The translations under genes and the position numbers were made by a program. A stretch of DNA of 64,000 nucleotides from Rhodoblastus sp963710275 (lineage in GTDB: Bacteria > Pseudomonadota > Alphaproteobacteria > Rhizobiales > Beijerinckiaceae). This document shows, one piece after another, positions 10,005-19,908 of this stretch. The stretch's first letter is position 1; each line of letters starts with the position of its first letter. The notes under the pieces are model-generated. The model searched no databases, was not told where the DNA came from, and worked only from the letters and a program-made list of their open reading frames with translations. The stretch covers positions 1,488,001-1,552,000 of the forward strand of contig CAVPZS010000008.1 of the NCBI GenBank assembly GCA_963710275.1. Reading direction: 5' to 3'.

Positions 10005-11835
10005 TCAGCGCCGCCCGAACAGCTTCTCGATATCGGCGAGCTTGAGTTCGACATAGGTCGGGCGGCCATGGTTGCATTGGCCGGCGCCCGGCGTGCGCTC
10101 CATTTCGCGCAGCAGCGCGTTCATTTCCTCCGGCGCGAGGCGGCGGCCCGAGCGCACCGAATAATGGCAGGCCATCGTCGCCAGCACATGGTCGAGTTTT
10201 TTCGCCAGCGGCGCCGCGTCGCCGTCCTCGGCGAGCGAATCCGCGAGATCGCGCAAGAGCGGCTCGATGGCGCCGGGCTTCAGTTCGGCCGGCGCCTCGT
10301 GCACCGCCACGGCGCCGGGGCCGAAAGGCTCCAGCGCCAGCCCGAGTTCGCCGAGCAGAGGCGCCGCCTCGACCAGCCGCCCGACATCGGCCTGATCCAT
10401 GTCGACCACCACCGGCGACAGCAACGCCTGGCGCGCGACGCCGCTCTGCGCCCGCTCGCGCTTGAGCCGCTCATAGACCAGCCGCTCATGCGCGGCGTGC
10501 TGGTCGACCAGCACCAGCCCGTCCCTGGTCTGGGCGACGATATAGGTTTCGTGGATCTGCGCCCGCGCCGCGCCGAGCGGCGCCGCGAGATCGTCGGGCG
10601 AAGCCGCCGCCTCATGCGCCCGCGCGTCGGCGGCGGGCAGCGGTATAACGTTGGCGCGTCCTCTGCCATGCCAGGCTCAGAAAGGCTCTCCGCAAGGCTC
10701 TCCGAAGGTCTTGGCGCGGCGGGCGAATGCGCGCCAGTCCCAGGGGCGCGCCGGCGCCGGCCGGATGAGCAGGCTGGCTTGCGACGCAAAGGCGAATTTC
10801 TGCGCAGCCGCCGCAGCATGGCTCGGCGTGGCGCGATGCAGGGCGCCGGCCAGCGCCTGTTTCAGCGCGCCGATGACCAGGCCGCGCAGCAGGCCGGGAT
10901 CGGAGAAGCGCACTTCCGCCTTGGCCGGATGGACATTGACGTCCACCATCTGCGGCGGGCAGTCGACGAACAGCGCCAGGCTCGGATGCCGGTCGGAGCT
11001 GAGATAATCCATATAGGCGGCGCGGATCGCCCCGGCGATCTGGCGGTCGCGCACCGGACGGCCGTTGACGAAGACATATTGCGCCAGCGCATTGGCGCGA
11101 TGCCAGGTCGGCAGGCCGGCGAAGCCCCAGACATGCAGCCCCTCGCGCTCGCCCTCGACCGGCAGGGCGTTGTCGCGGAATTCGCGGCCGAGCACCTGGG
11201 TCAGCCGGGTCAGGGTCCTGTCATGGCCGGTGACGCAGGCCTGGTAGTCGAAGCCGGCCAGGCCCTCGCCGCCGAGGGAAAAGCGCACGTCGGGATGGGC
11301 CATGGCGAGGCGCTTGACCACATCGGCCACGGCCTGCGCCTCGGCGCGCTCGCTTTTCAGGAATTTCAGCCGCGCCGGCGTGGCGGCGAAGAGGTCGCGG
11401 ACCTCGATCCGGGTTCCCGGCGGCAAGGAGGCCGGGGCCGGCGCGCTCGCCGCGCCGAACTCCACCCGCAGCCCCCAGCCATGCTGCGGCCTCGCGCGTG
11501 CGCGACAGGATTTCCAGCCGCGCCACCGAGGCGATGGACGGCAGGGCCTCGCCGCGGAAGCCGAGCGTGGCGATATTGGTCAGGTCGCCATCGGGAATTT
11601 TCGACGTGGCGTGGCGCTCGATGCACAGCGCCAGATCGGCCGGATCCATGCCGCAGCCGTCGTCGATGACGCGGATGAGCTTCTGGCCGCCGCCCTCGAT
11701 GGCGACCTCGATGCGTGTCGCGCCGGCGTCCAGCGCATTCTCGACCAGTTCCTTGACGGCGGCGCTCGGCCGCTCGACCACCTCGCCGGCGGCGATGCGG
11801 TCGGCCAGGATTGGATCGAGCCGGCGGATGGTCAC
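10005..11835 (-). CDS. mutL: DNA mismatch repair protein MutL (frameshifted)
   Basis: The N-terminal GHKL ATPase domain is clear: IRRLDPILADRIAAGEVVER at the start, ELVENALDAGA (ATP-binding Asn), DDGCGM, and HATSKI followed by TLGFRGEALPSI. The frame then changes near 11480 and continues with the transducer domain (VFVNGRPVRDR, VDVNVHPAKAEVRF). The Ala/Pro-rich linker near 10560-10680 is disrupted, probably by two opposite one-base indels that hide a short alternative frame and avoid the TGA at 10677. The C-terminal dimerisation domain resumes with LVDQHAAHERLVYE and MACHYSVRSG and ends PTYVELKLADIEKLFGRR. It couples MutS mismatch recognition to downstream repair. A functional gene is likely once errors are removed. 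Confidence 0.88.
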
Positions 11836-11989
11836 GGGCGTCGTCCCCTCTCCCGGATCAGGACGCTGCTTTTCGGGAGGCGAGGCAAATTTCAGTTCCC
11901 GTCATTGGCGCGGCGAAGGCGGCGGCGCGAATCGTCGCGCGCGCGCCATCCAGGTTATTGAAAACCTCGTCATTGGTCACGCGAATGAC

Positions 11990-12033
11990 GCTGGACCATG
12001 ATGCGTTTCCACGGAAACGCATCATGGTCCAGC
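11990..12033. repeat. Perfect 21-bp inverted repeat with 2-base loop
   Basis: Arms at 11990-12010 and 12013-12033 are exact reverse complements (GCTGGACCATGATGCGTTTCC) around AC. It lies between the mutL start and the end of the M16 peptidase gene, both on the minus strand. Transcribed, it would form a very stable hairpin. The right end joins the dispersed repeat at 12034-12093, so the two may be parts of one REP-like element. A terminator role for the M16 transcript is possible but there is no long T tract. Confidence 0.85.
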
Positions 12034-12093
12034 TTCCTTGAAAACGCGGGATTTTTTCGAAAAACCGGCTTCCACCTTTCGCATCCCGCCCTA
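12034..12093 (-). repeat. Dispersed intergenic repeat, copy 1, directly after the M16 stop codon
   Basis: Read on the minus strand, the element begins at the TAG stop of the M16 gene and carries AAGGTGGAAGCCGGTTTTTC, CGAAAA and GCGTTTTCAAGGAAGCT. A copy with the same blocks in the same order follows the mtnP stop at 41660-41727. Such elements are common in alphaproteobacterial intergenic DNA; their role is unproven. Confidence 0.65.
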
Positions 12094-13385
12094 GGCGCCC
12101 GGCGCGTGGCCCAGCCCTTCGGGGCGGCCGACGATCGCCACCAGCAGGGCGGCGTCGCCGATCAGGCGCTTGGCCACGCGGCGCGCGTCGTCCAGCGTCA
12201 CCGCCTCGACCTCCGCATTGCGGCGGTCGAGATAATCGGCGCCGAAGCCCTCGCGCTGCAATTGCAGCAGATGGCCCGCGATCTTGGTCGAGGTGTCGAA
12301 ACGCAGGGCATAGGAGCCGACCAGGAATTTCTTCGCCTTTTCCAGCTCTTCCGCGCTCGGCCCCTCCTCGGCGAGACGCGCGCATTCGGCCTCGATCACG
12401 CCCAGCGCCTCGCCGGCGCTTTCGTTCTTGGTCGAGGTCGCGCCGATCAGCGCCGGGCTGGCGTCGGCGGTCGTCAGGGCCGAATAGACCGAATAGGTCA
12501 GGCCGCGCTTTTCGCGCACTTCCTGGAACAGCCGCGAGGTGAAGGCGCCGCCGCCGAGAATGTGGTTGACCACCATGGCGGCGATATAGTCCTTGTCGCG
12601 CGCGGGCGAGACCCGGCCGGCCGAAGCGGATATTGGCCTGCGGCACGTCGAAATCGACGAGGACGCGGCGTCCGAGCCCGGCGACCTCGACTGCGGGAAC
12701 CGGCGCCAGCTCCGCCTTGGCCGGCAAGCCGGCGAAGACCTTGTCGAGATGGGCCGCGAGAGTCGCGGCGTCGATGGCGCCGACCACCGCGATCTTCAGC
12801 GTGTCGCGCGCCAGCATGTTCCTGTGCAGGGCGACGAGGTCGTCGCGCGCTCACGGCGTCGATCTCGCCCAGTTCGCCGCGCGCGGCGCGCGCATAGGGA
12901 TGGCCGGGCCAGGCGGCCCGCCGCCAGGCCTGCGCCGCCATCGAGTCGGGATCCTTCGATTCATGCTTGAGCATGGCGTTGATCTGGCCGCGCACCCGCT
13001 CCAGCGGCGCGGCGTCGAAACGCGGCGCGTTCACCGCCAGGGCCAGCAGTTCGAAGGCCTTGTCGACATGGCGCGTCAGGGTTTGCAAATGGCCGTTGAA
13101 ATCGTCGCGCTCGGCGCCGAAGCTCAGGCGTATCGCGTGATCGTCGAGCGCGCGGTGAAAAGCCTCGGCGTCGAGATCGCCCGCGCCCTCGTCGAGCAGT
13201 CCGGCGAGCATGGAGGCCGCGCCCGCCTTGCCCTGCGGGTCCTGCGCCGCGCCGCCGGAAAAGGAAAACTCCATCGCGACCAGCGGCACGGCGTAATCCT
13301 CGACCAGCCAGGCAGCGACGCCGCCGGGGCTGACGACATGCTGCACGCGCTCGGCGCGAGAGGCGACTTTGGCGGGAGCGTTCAT
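12091..13385 (-). CDS. M16-family peptidase-like protein, second subunit (two frameshifts)
   Basis: The N-terminal half (from 13385) has the M16 fold signature (AVPLVAMEFSFSGGAAQDPQ, GLLDEGAGDLDAEAFHRAL) but lacks the HxxEH zinc motif, as expected for the non-catalytic partner. The frame shifts near 12850 and again near 12600; across the joins it continues with DTLKIAVVGAIDAATLAAHL, then NHILGGGAFTSRLFQEVREK and GLTYSVYSAL, the conserved C-terminal substrate-binding segment. The upstream gene, 21 bases away on the same strand, encodes the catalytic M16 protein. Paired M16 genes typically form a heterodimeric periplasmic or membrane-associated protease. It is not known which peptides it degrades. 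Confidence 0.85.
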
Positions 13386-13406
13386 CTCGTGATCTTTCTG
13401 TCTATT

Positions 13407-14783
13407 TCAGGCGGCGGAGGCGGCGGCGGTCTCGTCCTTGACCAGGAAGCCGGAGACGGAGCGGCGCCGCTCCAGCCACTTCAACGCCTTGGCGACGTCT
13501 TCAGCCGTCGTCGCCTCGATGCGGGAGCTCCAGGACAGGACGTCCTCGACCGTTTCGCCATTGGCGAGCGCCGCGCCGAACCAGCGCGCCAGCGAGGCCT
13601 GGTTGTCCTGGGCGTAGACGGCGTCGGCGACCAGCCGGGTCGAGGCGCGGGCCACGTCTTCGGGGCTGACGCCGTCGCGCTTGACCTCGTCGAGCACGGC
13701 GTCGATCGCCCGCTCCAGATCTTCCAGCGAAACGCCTTCCACAGGGACGGCGTAGAGGACGAAGCGGCTGGCGTCGAGCGCGTCGCCGAAATAATAGGCC
13801 CCGGCCATTACCGCCAGCTGCTTCTCCAGCACCAGCCGGCGATAGAGCAGGCTGGTCTGGCCGCCGCCGAGATGGTGGGCGAACACGTCGAGGGCTTCCG
13901 CCTCGCCTTTGGCCGCCGTGCGCGCCGAGGGCACGAGATAGATGCGCTCGAAGGTGGGCTGCTCGACCTTGGGGTCGGCCAGCTTGACCACGCGTTCGGC
14001 GCGGGGCTCCGGCTCGCGCGGACGGTTGCGCGCCGGCGCCTCGCCGCGCGCGGGAATCTTGCCATAGGTGTCGCGGGCCAGCAGCTCGACCTCGGGGGCC
14101 TCGATATCGCCGGCGACCACCAGAATGGCGTTTTCCGGCGTGTAGAAGCGGCGGTAATAGGCGAGCGCGTCCTCACGGTCGAGCGTCTCGATCTCGTGGC
14201 CCCAGCCGATGATCGGCACGCCATAGGAATGATGGGTGAACAGCGCGGCGCTCATCGCCTCGTCGAGCTGCGCGGCGGGGTCGGTGTCGGAGCGCATGCG
14301 GCGCTCCTCGCGCACCACGTCGCGCTCCGGCGCCACGATCTCGTCGGTCAGGGTCAGGCCGGTCATGCGGTCGGCCTCGAACTCCATCACCACGCCCAGA
14401 TGCTCGCGCGCCACGCGCTGGAAATAGGCGGTGTAGTCATAGGAGGTGAAGGCGTTTTCCTGGCCGCCGAGCTCGGCGACGAGATGGGAGAACTCGCCCT
14501 GCTTGTGCTTGTGCGTGCCCTTGAACATCAGATGTTCGAGGAAATGGGCGATGCCGCTCTTGCCGTGAGGATCGTCGGCGGAGCCGTTGCGATACCACAC
14601 CATGTGGGTGACGACCGGCGCGCGATGGTCGGGAATGACCACCACGTCCATGCCATTGTCGAGCTTGAAATGATTGACCCGCGGGCCGGCGTGGCCTTCG
14701 CGCCCCTCCCCGGCTTGGGTCGACGGCGTCTCGTTCGGCCCAGGAAACGGAGGGAAGGAAGCGGAAACAGCCACGTGCGTCAT
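13407..14783 (-). CDS. M16-family zinc metallopeptidase, catalytic subunit
   Basis: The 458-residue protein is intact. It contains the inverted zinc motif HFLEH (about residues 81-85) in GIAHFLEHLMFKGT, and the downstream Glu zinc ligand region EFEADRM. The C-terminal half has the typical R/Y-pair segment GGGQTSLLYRRLVLEKQLA. This is the pitrilysin/mitochondrial-processing-peptidase family. No classical signal peptide is evident at MTHVAVSASFPPFPGP, so cell location is open; an upstream in-frame start was not seen. It heads a pair with the inactive M16 partner 21 bases downstream. The same two genes sit near lspA and ileS in other alphaproteobacteria. Confidence 0.93.
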   Translation of the reverse strand: MTHVAVSASFPPFPGPNETPSTQAGEGREGHAGPRVNHFKLDNGMDVVVIPDHRAPVVTHMVWYRNGSADDPHGKSGIAHFLEHLMFKGTHKHKQGEFSHLVAELGGQENAFTSYDYTAYFQRVAREHLGVVMEFEADRMTGLTLTDEIVAPERDVVREERRMRSDTDPAAQLDEAMSAALFTHHSYGVPIIGWGHEIETLDREDALAYYRRFYTPENAILVVAGDIEAPEVELLARDTYGKIPARGEAPARNRPREPEPRAERVVKLADPKVEQPTFERIYLVPSARTAAKGEAEALDVFAHHLGGGQTSLLYRRLVLEKQLAVMAGAYYFGDALDASRFVLYAVPVEGVSLEDLERAIDAVLDEVKRDGVSPEDVARASTRLVADAVYAQDNQASLARWFGAALANGETVEDVLSWSSRIEATTAEDVAKALKWLERRRSVSGFLVKDETAAASAA

Positions 14784-15004
14784 CCTCGTGTGTGAAGGAA
14801 CCCGGTCCAGCCAATATAGAACTCAAAGGCCGGAACAACAGCCCCGGCCTCGAAAATTCCCCCGGACTTGCGCGGTTCAGGCTGACCGGAACTTCGCTCG
14901 GGTGGGTCTAGCGGTGATTTCGGGAGCGGACTTGACGCCCGTGAACGCCGGAAGCGCGTCTTCGCGCGGCCGGATGGCCCCCGAGGTGAACTTGCGATCA
15001 GCTG

Positions 15005-15595
15005 CTAGAAGAAGTTCAGGAACTTCTTCTCCTTGGCGACGTCGCCTTCGCGCAGGCCCTCGACCTTGCCGTCGGCGCCCTTGATCTTTTCGCTGTAATC
15101 GCCCGGCGGCCGGGTCAAAGCCTCTTCCTGGCCCGCCCTGTTGGTGACCTGGCGTTCCGGCATGGGGCTTGGTCGCGGCAGGTCGCGCTGTTGCGGCACG
15201 TTGAGCTTGGGGCGCTCGCTGTAATCGATGGTGGAGGCCTCGGGCTTCTTGCCGAGGCCGACCGTGTTCGTCACCTTTTCCCACATTCCCGGCTCCTGAG
15301 GGGCCTGAGCGGCCTGCGGCGCTTGAGCGGCCTGCGGAGCCTGCGGCGCTTGGGAAGATTGACGAACCTGCGGCGTCTGGACCGCCTGCTGCGGCGCGGC
15401 CGGCGGCTGCTGGCCGGCGGTGTCCGGCTTGGCGCCGAGGCCGACCGAGCCCAAGGCCTTGTCCCACAGGTTCGGCTCCTGCGCGCGCGCTGGCGCGACG
15501 GCGAAAAGGACGCAGGACGCGAGAGAACAGGACACGAGAGACATGCGGACAAGGTCCGCAATTTTCACGCGCGTCGCAAATTTGGTCAGGGACAT
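15005..15595 (-). CDS. Exported Pro/Gln/Ala-rich protein of unknown function
   Basis: The start at 15595 (MSLTKFATRVKIADLVRMSL) leads into a signal peptide cleaved after APARAQ. The mature part has two copies of a W-K-LGSVGLG/TNTVGLG block (NLWDKALGSVGLGAKPD and MWEKVTNTVGLGKKPE) separated by a low-complexity QAPQAAQAP linker. The tail reads REGDVAKEKKFLNFF. Longer starts at 15655 are possible, but the shorter one places the signal peptide correctly. I know no function. The linker DNA (about 15300-15370) is itself repetitive. It is probably envelope-associated and lies in the conserved ileS-lspA-M16 block. Confidence 0.75.
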   Translation of the reverse strand: MSLTKFATRVKIADLVRMSLVSCSLASCVLFAVAPARAQEPNLWDKALGSVGLGAKPDTAGQQPPAAPQQAVQTPQVRQSSQAPQAPQAAQAPQAAQAPQEPGMWEKVTNTVGLGKKPEASTIDYSERPKLNVPQQRDLPRPSPMPERQVTNRAGQEEALTRPPGDYSEKIKGADGKVEGLREGDVAKEKKFLNFF

Positions 15596-15701
15596 GCGAA
15601 TTCCTCGAATGCTGTCGCCATAGCTTGAACCGCGATGAGTTAGCGCCGAATTCAAGGCGATTTCTTGGCGGAAGCCGCCGCGCGGTCATGCTTCCCGAAA
15701 C

Positions 15702-16072
15702 TTACTTGTTGCCCGAACCGAAGAAGCGATTGACCAGATACTGGTTGGGCGCGGTCTGTCCGTAGACGCTTTCGCCCGTCTGCGCGCGGACCTCTTCGGC
15801 CTGCTTCTGCTCGACCTGCTCCTTGGCCTCTTCCTGGAGCGTCCTCTTCGTTTCCTCGGAAGGGCTGATCCACCTGTTCAGCAGAAATGTTTCGGCATGG
15901 TGTGATAGCCGTCCTGCTCCTGGGCAGGAATTGCTGGGCAGGAGCTTGCTGGGCAGGAGCTTGCTGGGAGGGCGCCTGCGCCAGCGCCGGGGCTGCGCAG
16001 AAGCGCGACCAGCAATCCGGCCGCGAAAGGAAGCGCCGCTTTCAAACTCTTGGTCTTGTCCGTCCGGGCCAT
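15702..16072 (-). CDS. Small exported protein of unknown function (probable frameshift)
   Basis: From the ATG at 16072, MARTDKTKSLKAALPFAAGL starts a signal-peptide-like segment, followed by a Cys/Pro/Ser repeat and QEQDGYHTMPKHF. That frame then stops at 15889, but after a one-base shift the sequence runs on as LLNRWISPSEETKRTLQEEA, a Gln/Glu-rich helix (KEQVEQKQAEEVRAQTG) and the end QYLVNRFFGSGNK, stopping at TAA 15702-15704. The second part looks like a real protein: charged helix, then an aromatic tail. I join them as one gene on that ground. It lies between lspA and the exported Pro-rich protein, same strand. Function unknown. Confidence 0.45.
15931..15969 (+). repeat. Short tandem repeat, 15-base unit, two and a half copies
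   Basis: TTGCTGGGCAGGAGC occurs at 15931-15945 and 15946-15960 and begins again at 15961. On the minus strand it encodes the repeated PASSC of the small exported protein. Slippage here could contribute to the broken frame of that gene. Confidence 0.85.
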
Positions 16073-16114
16073 GGCAAATCCTTGAAAATATTGCATCGGT
16101 GGCGCTGGCTCGGC

Positions 16115-16624
16115 TCAGGCCGCGCGGGCGTCCGGCGTTGCGAGGGAGTCATATAGCAGAAGCATGACGCCGGCAAATATGCCGGCGTCGGCGCCGTTGA
16201 AGACGTAATTGGACAAAGGCCCAAGCGAGATCGGCGTGTGGAAATAAAGGAAATCCGCCACCGCGCCATGCACCAGCCGGTCGCTGGCGTTGCCCAGCGC
16301 CCCGCCGATCAGGCAGCCGAGCCCCAACGTGCGGGCGAAACCCCGCCCCCGCCACAGCCAGGCCGCCAGAAAACAGGCCGCGACCAGAGCCAGGCCGGCC
16401 AGCGCATAGCGGCCGAGATCGCCGTCCGAGCGCAGCATGGTGTAGGCGATGCCGCGATTCCAGCTCATGGTCAGGGCGAGGAAGGGCGTCAGCGCGATGA
16501 CCGGATGGCTTGGGCCATCGAGCAGGGAAATCGCCCAGGCCTTGCTCGCCTGGTCCAGCGCCAGCACCAGGACCGCGGCGGCAAGCCCCAGCAGCCGCCG
16601 CCGCGCCTCCGCGGAAAGGCTCAC
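16115..16624 (-). CDS. lspA: Lipoprotein signal peptidase (signal peptidase II)
   Basis: It cleaves prolipoprotein signal peptides in the inner membrane. Four hydrophobic helices are visible. The catalytic Asp pair is present in GGALGNASDRLVHGAVADFL and FNGADAGIF, and the N-terminal LDQASKAWA matches the family. I place the start at GTG 16624, whose last two bases and next base form the ileS TGA (GTGA overlap), rather than the TTG at 16630. The gene directly follows ileS, the usual order in many bacteria, and is likely translationally coupled to it. Confidence 0.93.
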   Translation of the reverse strand: MSLSAEARRRLLGLAAAVLVLALDQASKAWAISLLDGPSHPVIALTPFLALTMSWNRGIAYTMLRSDGDLGRYALAGLALVAACFLAAWLWRGRGFARTLGLGCLIGGALGNASDRLVHGAVADFLYFHTPISLGPLSNYVFNGADAGIFAGVMLLLYDSLATPDARAA

Positions 16625-19591
16625 GACCAAAGGCCCGCCGCCCGCAATTCGCGCAGGGCCTGCGCGTCACGCGGCGTCACATCGGGGAATTCGGCGTCGG
16701 TCCCGACCAGCGGCGAAATGCGCCAGGACCGCGCGCATTTGCGTCCCTGCGCGCGGCGGATGACGACGCCGACGCCGGGCGTTTCCGGCAAGGGTGAAGG
16801 CGCCTTCCGGCGGTTCGCCGGCGACGATCTCCAGGCTTGAGGTGATGCAGACGTCGGCGAAATCGACGCCCTCCAGCGCCGCGCGGAGACCGGCGTCCGC
16901 GATGAAGACCGTGGGGTCGGCCTCGAGCGAGGAGCCGATGGTCTTTTGCGCCCGCTCGATTTCCAGCGCGCCGGTGACCACGGCGCGGATGCGGCGGATG
17001 GTCCGCCACTTGGCCGCCAGCGGCTCGTCGCGCCAGATGTCGAGCTTTTCCGGGAACTGGGCCAGATGGACCGAGCCGGCGTCGGGCCGGAAGGCGAGCC
17101 AGGACTCTTCCGCGGTGAAGCAGAGGATGGGCGCGAGCCATTTGACCAGCGCGTCGCACAGGATGTCGATGGTCGTCAGCGAGGCCTTGCGGGCGACGCT
17201 GGACGGCGGGTCGCAATAGAGGCAGTCCTTGCGGATATCGAAATAGAAGGCCGAGAGGTCGCCGGTCATGAAGGCCGAAAGCGAAGCCACCACCTTCTTG
17301 TAGTCGAATTGCTGGTAGGCCTCCCGGACCTGGCCGTCGATCTCGGCGAGGCGATGCAGGATCGCCCGCTCCAGTTCGGGCATGTCGTCCTTCGCCACGG
17401 CGTCGGCGGGGTCGAAATGCGCGAGGGCGCCGAGCATCCAACGCAAGGTGTTGCGCAGCTTGCGATAGGTTTCCGAAAAGGTGGAGAGGATTTCCTTGCC
17501 GATGCGCAGGTCGTCGGAATAATCCGAGGCGGCGACCCAGAGCCGCAAGATGTCGGCGCCGGAATCCTTGATCACGCTCTGCGGCGCCACGACATTGCCT
17601 GTCGATTTCGACATTTTCCGGCCCTTCTCGTCGAGGACGAAGCCGTGCGTGAGGACGCTGTCATAGGGCGCGCGGCCGCGCGTGCCGCAGCTTTCCAGCA
17701 GCGACGAGTGGAACCAGCCGCGATGCTGGTCGGAGCCTTCGAGATACATCACCTCGTCCGGGCCGCCGTCGTGGCGGCGCCGGATATTCGCGAGGCCCGG
17801 GAAATGGACCGGGTCTTCGAGGGTGAAGGCGTGGGTCGAGCCGGAATCGAACCAGACGTCGAGCACGTCGTCGATCTTTTCATAATCGGCCGGGTCGTGA
17901 TCTCGCGACAGGAATCGCGCCGCGGCGCCCTCCTGATACCAGGAGTCGGCGCCTTCCTCGGCGAAGGCCGCGACGATGCGGGCGTTGACCCTCTCGTCGA
18001 CCAGAATTTCGTGGCCACCCTTTTTCACGAACACCGCGATGGGCACGCCCCAGGCGCGCTGGCGCGACACCACCCAGTCCGGGCGGTTGGCGATCATGCC
18101 GGTGATGCGGTTCTCGCCCGCTGAGGGCACCCATCTGGTGCGGGCGATTTCTTCCAGCGCCACTTCGCGCAGTGTCGGCTGGTTTGAGGCGGAGGCGCCG
18201 AGCCCCTTGGCGGCGGTCGCGTCGAGCGCCACGGCGAAAGGCTGGTCCATGGCGATGAACCATTGCGGCGTATTGCGGAAGATGACCGGCTTCTTCGAGC
18301 GCCAGCTATGCGGATAAGAGTGCTTCAGCCGTCCGCGCGCGAGCAGCGCCCCCGCCTCGACCAAAGCCTTGATGACCCGGTCGTTGGCGTCGCCCTTGGC
18401 GCCCTTGTCGTCGATGACGCGGGCGCCCTCGAAGCCCGGGACATCCTTGGTATAGAAGCCGTCGGCGTCGACCGTGTAGGGGATGCGCGGATCGATGCCG
18501 CGCTCATGCAGCAGGCGTCCCGAAGCCATCCAGATGTCAAAGTCTTCGCGGCCATGGCCTGGCGCGGTATGGACGAAGCCCGCGCCTGCGTCGTCGGTGA
18601 CATGGTCGCCGTCGAGCAAAGGCACGTCGAACGTGTAGCCGAGTTTTGCCAGCGGATGGGCGCAGGTCATATGGGTCAGCTCGGAGGCCGGCACGTCGCG
18701 CAGCCGCTCGAAAGCCTCGACCTTGGCCGCCTGGAACACGCCTTCCGCCAGCTTGTCCGCCAGCACATAGGTCTCCCCCGCTTGCGCCCAATTGCCTTCG
18801 GGCGACTGGGTCACGCGATAAAGCCCGTAGGCGATCCGGCGCGAGAAGGAGATGGCGCGATTGCCCGGAAGGGTCCAGGGCGTCGTCGTCCAGATGACGA
18901 CCTTGGCGTCCTGCCCCCGGATCGGGAAGGCCACATAAACCCAATCCGAGGTGTGGTCCTCATATTCCACTTCCGCCTCGGCCAGCGCGGTCTTCTCCAC
19001 CACCGACCACATCACCGGCTTGGAGCCGCGATAGAGCAGGCCATTGGCGGCGAATTTCATGATCTCGCGCGCGATGATGCTTTCGGCGGCGTAATCCATG
19101 GTGGCGTAGCGCCCGGCCCAGTCGCCCGCGACGCCGAGGCGCTGGAACTCCTCGCGCTGCACGTCGAGCCAATGCTCGGCGAAGGCGCGGCATTCCCGGC
19201 GGAACTCCACCACGGGCACTTCGTCCTTGTTCTTGCCCTTGGCGCGATATTGCTCCTCGATCTTCCATTCGATCGGCAGGCCGTGGCAGTCCCAGCCCGG
19301 CACGTAATGGGCGTCCTTGCCCATCATCCGCTGCGAGCGGACGACGAGATCCTTCAGGATCTTGTTGAGCGCATGGCCGATATGGATGTTGCCATTGGCG
19401 TAGGGCGGGCCGTCATGCAGCACGAATTTCGGCTTGCCCGCGCCGGCCTCGCGCATTTTCTCGGTGAGGCCGATGGCGCTCCAGTGGGCGAGCAGTTCCG
19501 GCTCTTTCTTCGGCAAGCCGGCGCGCATCGGGAAATCGGTCCGCGGCAGATAGAGCGTGGCGGAATAGTCGGGACCTGTTTTTTCGGTCAT
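16621..19591 (-). CDS. ileS: Isoleucyl-tRNA synthetase (one frameshift near the C-terminus)
   Basis: It charges tRNA-Ile. The class Ia motifs are present: NGNIHIGHALNKILKDLVVR for HIGH, PGWDCHGLPIEWKIE, and KGRKMSKSTGN for KMSKS. The editing (CP1) domain lies between them. The ATG at 19591 gives MTEKTGPDYSATLYLPRTDF. Near 16790 one base shifts the frame; restoring it gives TLPETPGVGVVIRRAQGRKC and then SWRISPLVGTDAEFPDVTPR, ending at TGA 16621-16623. This is the usual tail of alphaproteobacterial IleS, whose zinc site is reduced (only one Cys seen here). It is followed by lspA with a four-base overlap. Confidence 0.95.
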
Positions 19592-19908
19592 GGGAAAACT
19601 CGAAGGCGATGGACCCTGCGGCCCGGAATCGGAGGCGGCGGCAAACGTTTCCGCCAAGCGGAGCATCCCGGCGCGCGGCTGGCCCAGGGGTGGTTACCCA
19701 AGGCTCAGGCGCGGACCGGGCCGATAATTCGCCTGATGAAGCAGGGGGCGCGAGTGGTCATGGCGCGTTCTAACAACAGAAGGGCTCTGGATAAAGGGCC
19801 CAAATCCCGCGGCGACGCGAATTCCGCCCGACGCGCAGCCGAGCGGCCGCCTTGCGCCCGGCGTGAGGATCGGGCAGGATCAAGGCTGGATTTATGCTTT
19901 TTTGACCT
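19592..19908. other. Intergenic region between ileS and the GYF-RDD gene (317 bases)
   Basis: The two flanking genes are divergent, so both promoters should lie here. I see no convincing ORF, RNA gene or strong inverted repeat. Just before the start at 19909 there is a T-rich stretch (TGCTTTTTTGACC). Confidence 0.5.

Noticed and set aside
10677..10679. TGA inside mutL as proof of a pseudogene
   Set aside because: It lies in the variable linker, and a neighbouring frame carries a plausible linker (ESLAESLSEPGMAED) bounded by two compensating indels.
12633..14795. 720-codon open frame on the plus strand opposite the M16 genes
   Set aside because: It is antisense to the HFLEH-bearing peptidase and has no recognisable protein features.
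15931..15969. CRISPR-like repeat
   Set aside because: Units are contiguous, 15 bases, inside a coding frame and without spacers. The PATR repeats and GPQYA repeats were rejected as CRISPR for the same reasons.
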